A DNA stretch of 64,000 nt, taken from assembly GCF_000013445.1 (NCBI RefSeq), contig NC_007796.1, positions 3,260,936 to 3,324,935 of the forward strand. Direction: 5' to 3'. Position 1 is the stretch's first letter; each line of letters begins with the position of its first letter. Below, piece after piece: positions 61,737-64,000 of this stretch. A model generated the notes under the pieces. The model worked only from the letters and a program-made list of their open reading frames with translations, was not told the origin of the DNA and made no database searches. A program made the position numbers and the translations under genes. The DNA comes from Methanospirillum hungatei JF-1 (GTDB lineage Archaea; Halobacteriota; Methanomicrobia; Methanomicrobiales; Methanospirillaceae).

Positions 61737-62989
61737 TCAGACTGATAGGTAAACCATTCCCATGCAGGGATCACCTGAATTTCTTTTTCCATATTTCCTC
61801 CGTAATCTGGAATTGTCCTCTGATTCATCGTGAGAAGAATTCCTGCTTCTGCTCCAGTTTTTTCCAGCGCTTCCGTAAGGCCGTTGATTTCCCGGGAAAA
61901 ATTATCTGGCGTAACTTCATAGCTGACCTGGATGGCGAGCATTGAACCGGGTCTTCGGGCGATAAAATCGCATTCACCCTTATCCCGAAAATACCAGACC
62001 TCATATCCCCTCCGGATGAGCTCGATATACACCTGGTTTTCAAATGACTTTCCAATATCCTGTGAAAATTTCAGGGATATGGCATTTCTCATCCCGGAAT
62101 CTATTGCGTAGATCTTCTTTCCTTGGGTAAACTGCCGTTTTAACGAGTAATCGTATTTCACACATTCAAACAGGAGATATGCATCTTCAAAAAATCGAAT
62201 GTAATTTCTGACTGATGTATCACTTTTCAGTCCTGACACCTGAACAAGTGAGGTATACGCATATTCACGGGTGAAATTTGTCATCAGGTAATGAGCAAGA
62301 AGTTTCACCGCACTGACATCGCGGATTCCATACCGTGCCACAATATCCCGATAGAGAATATCCTCATATGTCCGGATTACAAATTCTGGTTCCTGGTAGT
62401 GGATAAACTCAGGAAATCCCCCGTCACTCAGAAATGTTTCAAATTCTTTCAGAACCAGGGCGAGGTTTTGCGTTGTTTTATCACTCGGATCAATTTTTTT
62501 CCCTTGGAGGATCTCCCTGAATGAAAAGGGAAATAATTCAATCTTCACATACCGGCCGGTCAGGTGAGTGCCCAATTCTGAACTGAGGAGATATGCATTT
62601 GAACCAGTGATGAAAATTTTATAACCCTCATCATGAAGTCTCCTGACAAAACGTTCCCATCCCGCAATATTCTGGATTTCATCAAAGAAAAAAGCATCAG
62701 CATTTGGATTTAACTTCAAGAGCAACGTAAGGAGCGTCTGAAAGTCATCATGCGTGAATCTGATAAACCGATCATCATCAAAATTCACATAACTGACGTG
62801 ATTATAAAAATCTTTGAATTGTAAGAGCAGGGTTGATTTTCCACACCGGCGGATACCGGAGATGATTACTATCCCCTGGTGGGCAGAATATTTTTGAAAA
62901 TCGATGTCTCTCTGAATTCCAGGGTCTTTATTGAAAAACCTGTATTGTTGATCCTGGATAGCCTGATCAAGAGAGAAGAGATCTATCAT
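61718..62989 (-). CDS. DUF4143 AAA ATPase
   Basis: The 423-residue protein has Walker A GIRRCGKSTLLLQF, Walker B AFFFDEIQNI, a sensor ITGSNAYLLSSELGTHLTGR and the DUF4143 C-terminus (GECDFIARRPGSMLAIQVS), which has a PD-(D/E)XK-like acidic pattern. This is the common archaeal/bacterial ATPase family often thought to act in DNA, defence or toxin-antitoxin roles, without a firm function. It has no obvious partner in this window. A DNA methylase lies 58 bases beyond it on the same strand. Confidence 0.9.
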   Translation of the reverse strand: MIDLFSLDQAIQDQQYRFFNKDPGIQRDIDFQKYSAHQGIVIISGIRRCGKSTLLLQFKDFYNHVSYVNFDDDRFIRFTHDDFQTLLTLLLKLNPNADAFFFDEIQNIAGWERFVRRLHDEGYKIFITGSNAYLLSSELGTHLTGRYVKIELFPFSFREILQGKKIDPSDKTTQNLALVLKEFETFLSDGGFPEFIHYQEPEFVIRTYEDILYRDIVARYGIRDVSAVKLLAHYLMTNFTREYAYTSLVQVSGLKSDTSVRNYIRFFEDAYLLFECVKYDYSLKRQFTQGKKIYAIDSGMRNAISLKFSQDIGKSFENQVYIELIRRGYEVWYFRDKGECDFIARRPGSMLAIQVSYEVTPDNFSREINGLTEALEKTGAEAGILLTMNQRTIPDYGGNMEKEIQVIPAWEWFTYQSDYCVIR

Positions 62990-63047
62990 CCCATTACTAA
63001 TGGGAATTTAATGCTAATTATTCTTTTTACTAAACCGAACGCATACC

Positions 63048-64000
63048 TCATTCAGGGTTCTTAAAAAATAAAACAATCCGGTTGGTATTCGTCCCTACGG
63101 ACATGTTATTCACGCCCCAGATATTCGCAGTCTTGGTAAAATCCTGCTGATTGATGATAACGGCAGTACAGGTAAACCCTGCTGTGATCCCAAGGGGGAT
63201 GACATGTTCATCAAGTCTGACAGAACCATTCCTGACTTCACCCACCTCAAATGCCACATATCCGCCAGGTCTGGTAATCCTGAATAACTCCCTGAATACT
63301 TCCCCCATAACCGCTTCCCAGTCGGCAAGTTTTCTGGTGATGGTGATCTGTTTTCCTATCTCCTCTGCATCAAGACCATTAAACCAGCACCGCAGCCAGT
63401 TGTCGGTGGCATATTGCACGATATCAAGGAAGGGAGGAGAGGTTACAGTCAGAGATACCGTATTATCCGGGATTTCAGGAGTACGTCGTGCATCACCAGT
63501 GATGAAGAGTGAGGAATCTGCCGCACGGATGAGGTTCTCCCGTTGTTTTTGATCAATCCCCTGGAGTAATGACCGTGACTTTTTCAGAATTATCTCTCTG
63601 ACATCCCGATAGGGAGGTATCTGGTTCCGGTCACGGTTGATGGTAATCTGACGTTCCGGTGATACCGCCTGATTGGGTGGAAGAGTGTAGACTGAGAAAA
63701 AACCTGGTGAATGACCGGAAAGCCGGTTTGTTGCTACCATCCTGATCCATGCATCGGTTCGATCCAGCTCCCCTCTTTTCTCCCGGTCAAGCAGGTAGCC
63801 ACGGATACTGCACAAGGTGCGAAGGGTATCAGGATGATAGAACATCGAGAGATCGATCTCGCTGGTTTCTTCCGGATTGTCAGGGATTGCATACAGGCGT
63901 GCTTTGATCTCTTCATACACCGGCAGAAAAAGCCGGGGTTCAGTCAGGATGCGGGAGAGCGGATTGATATCATTAGAGATGATCTGACGGCCAAGCAGTG
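63048..64000 (-). CDS. DNA methyltransferase (SPPF type), N-terminal end outside window
   Basis: At least 317 residues are visible, ending at the 63048 stop. The frame stays open through the window edge. The outermost part reads LLGRQIISNDINPLSRILTE, the cofactor-proximal segment of N4/N6 methylases, and LTVTSPPFLDIVQYATDNW holds the SPPF catalytic motif. The segment RITRPGGYVAFEVGEVRNG and IIVNQQ-like tail follow. The SAM motif therefore comes before the SPP motif, a permuted order (the FxGxG part itself lies upstream, outside the window). It may belong to a restriction-modification or defence island continuing beyond the window. Confidence 0.85.
   Translation of the reverse strand, partial: LLGRQIISNDINPLSRILTEPRLFLPVYEEIKARLYAIPDNPEETSEIDLSMFYHPDTLRTLCSIRGYLLDREKRGELDRTDAWIRMVATNRLSGHSPGFFSVYTLPPNQAVSPERQITINRDRNQIPPYRDVREIILKKSRSLLQGIDQKQRENLIRAADSSLFITGDARRTPEIPDNTVSLTVTSPPFLDIVQYATDNWLRCWFNGLDAEEIGKQITITRKLADWEAVMGEVFRELFRITRPGGYVAFEVGEVRNGSVRLDEHVIPLGITAGFTCTAVIINQQDFTKTANIWGVNNMSVGTNTNRIVLFFKNPE

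Noticed and set aside
1-64000. Search by eye for tRNA, rRNA or CRISPR repeats.
   Set aside because: No region showed tRNA arms with a T-loop consensus, no rRNA words and no regular spacer-repeat pattern. Weak or short ncRNAs could be missed.

Overview
The window is archaeal and points to a methanogen of the order Methanomicrobiales, most likely a Methanospirillum-like organism. It encodes archaeal-type translation and secretion proteins (S19e, L21e, L31e, L39e, L18Ae, aIF6, prefoldin alpha, SRP54, FtsY, Rpb4, Pus10, TrmY, RNase P Rpp21). It also carries many PAS/response-regulator sensors, PEGA, PKD and DUF3821 surface proteins, and oligo-T terminators. The genus is inferred from gene content and was not tested by a search.

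Bases 1-10,300 hold a phosphate and polyphosphate neighbourhood. The end of a phosphate ABC transporter operon (pstA, pstB, phoU) faces a convergent pstS. A strikingly symmetrical region separates pstS from a divergent REC-PAS-PAS protein. A DedA membrane protein follows, then a tight three-gene set: a CHAD-metallophosphoesterase fusion, a lone HD-domain protein, and an exopolyphosphatase with its own HD domain. An iron-sulfur flavoprotein gene closes the stretch on the other strand.

Bases 10,300-28,500 are mixed. They hold a two-subunit 2-oxoacid:ferredoxin oxidoreductase, a TPR protein, a flavin-binding protein, a DUF255 protein and a PAS sensor. An IS1-family element (18,469-19,565) has cut a small regulator gene four codons after its start, and the original gene can be rebuilt across the target duplication. 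A PEGA surface protein, a frameshifted secreted-protein remnant, a Trm5-like methyltransferase, HMG-CoA reductase, exodeoxyribonuclease VII (xseAB) and a TIM-barrel isomerase/endonuclease-like protein follow.

Bases 28,500-40,930 are a long co-directional run. It starts with a CNNM/CorC-type membrane protein and purN, then becomes a translation and secretion super-operon: RNase P subunit, YhbY, S19e, PDCD5, a PP-loop ATPase, L39e, L31e, aIF6, L18Ae, prefoldin, FtsY, SRP54, TrmY, Pus10, L21e, Rpb4, DUF655, KsgA and a HemK-type methylase. TrmY and Pus10 act on the same tRNA position. On the opposite strand sit hexulose-phosphate isomerase and PurH, which fit ribose and purine supply.

Bases 43,200-64,000 hold surface and signalling genes. 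There is a DUF3821 protein, an anion-permease-like gene with no usual start codon in frame, a regulator/membrane-protein pair, and a signalling block of two hybrid histidine kinases and two tandem CheY-like proteins. Next come a PKD protein, an M13-type peptidase, a TPR protein with a threefold repeat, and an operon encoding a seven-repeat propeller-like protein with a dockerin-like tail followed by a cohesin-like protein. A glutaredoxin-thioredoxin reductase fusion, a DUF4143 ATPase and a DNA methyltransferase cut by the window edge end the sequence. No tRNA, rRNA or CRISPR array was recognised.
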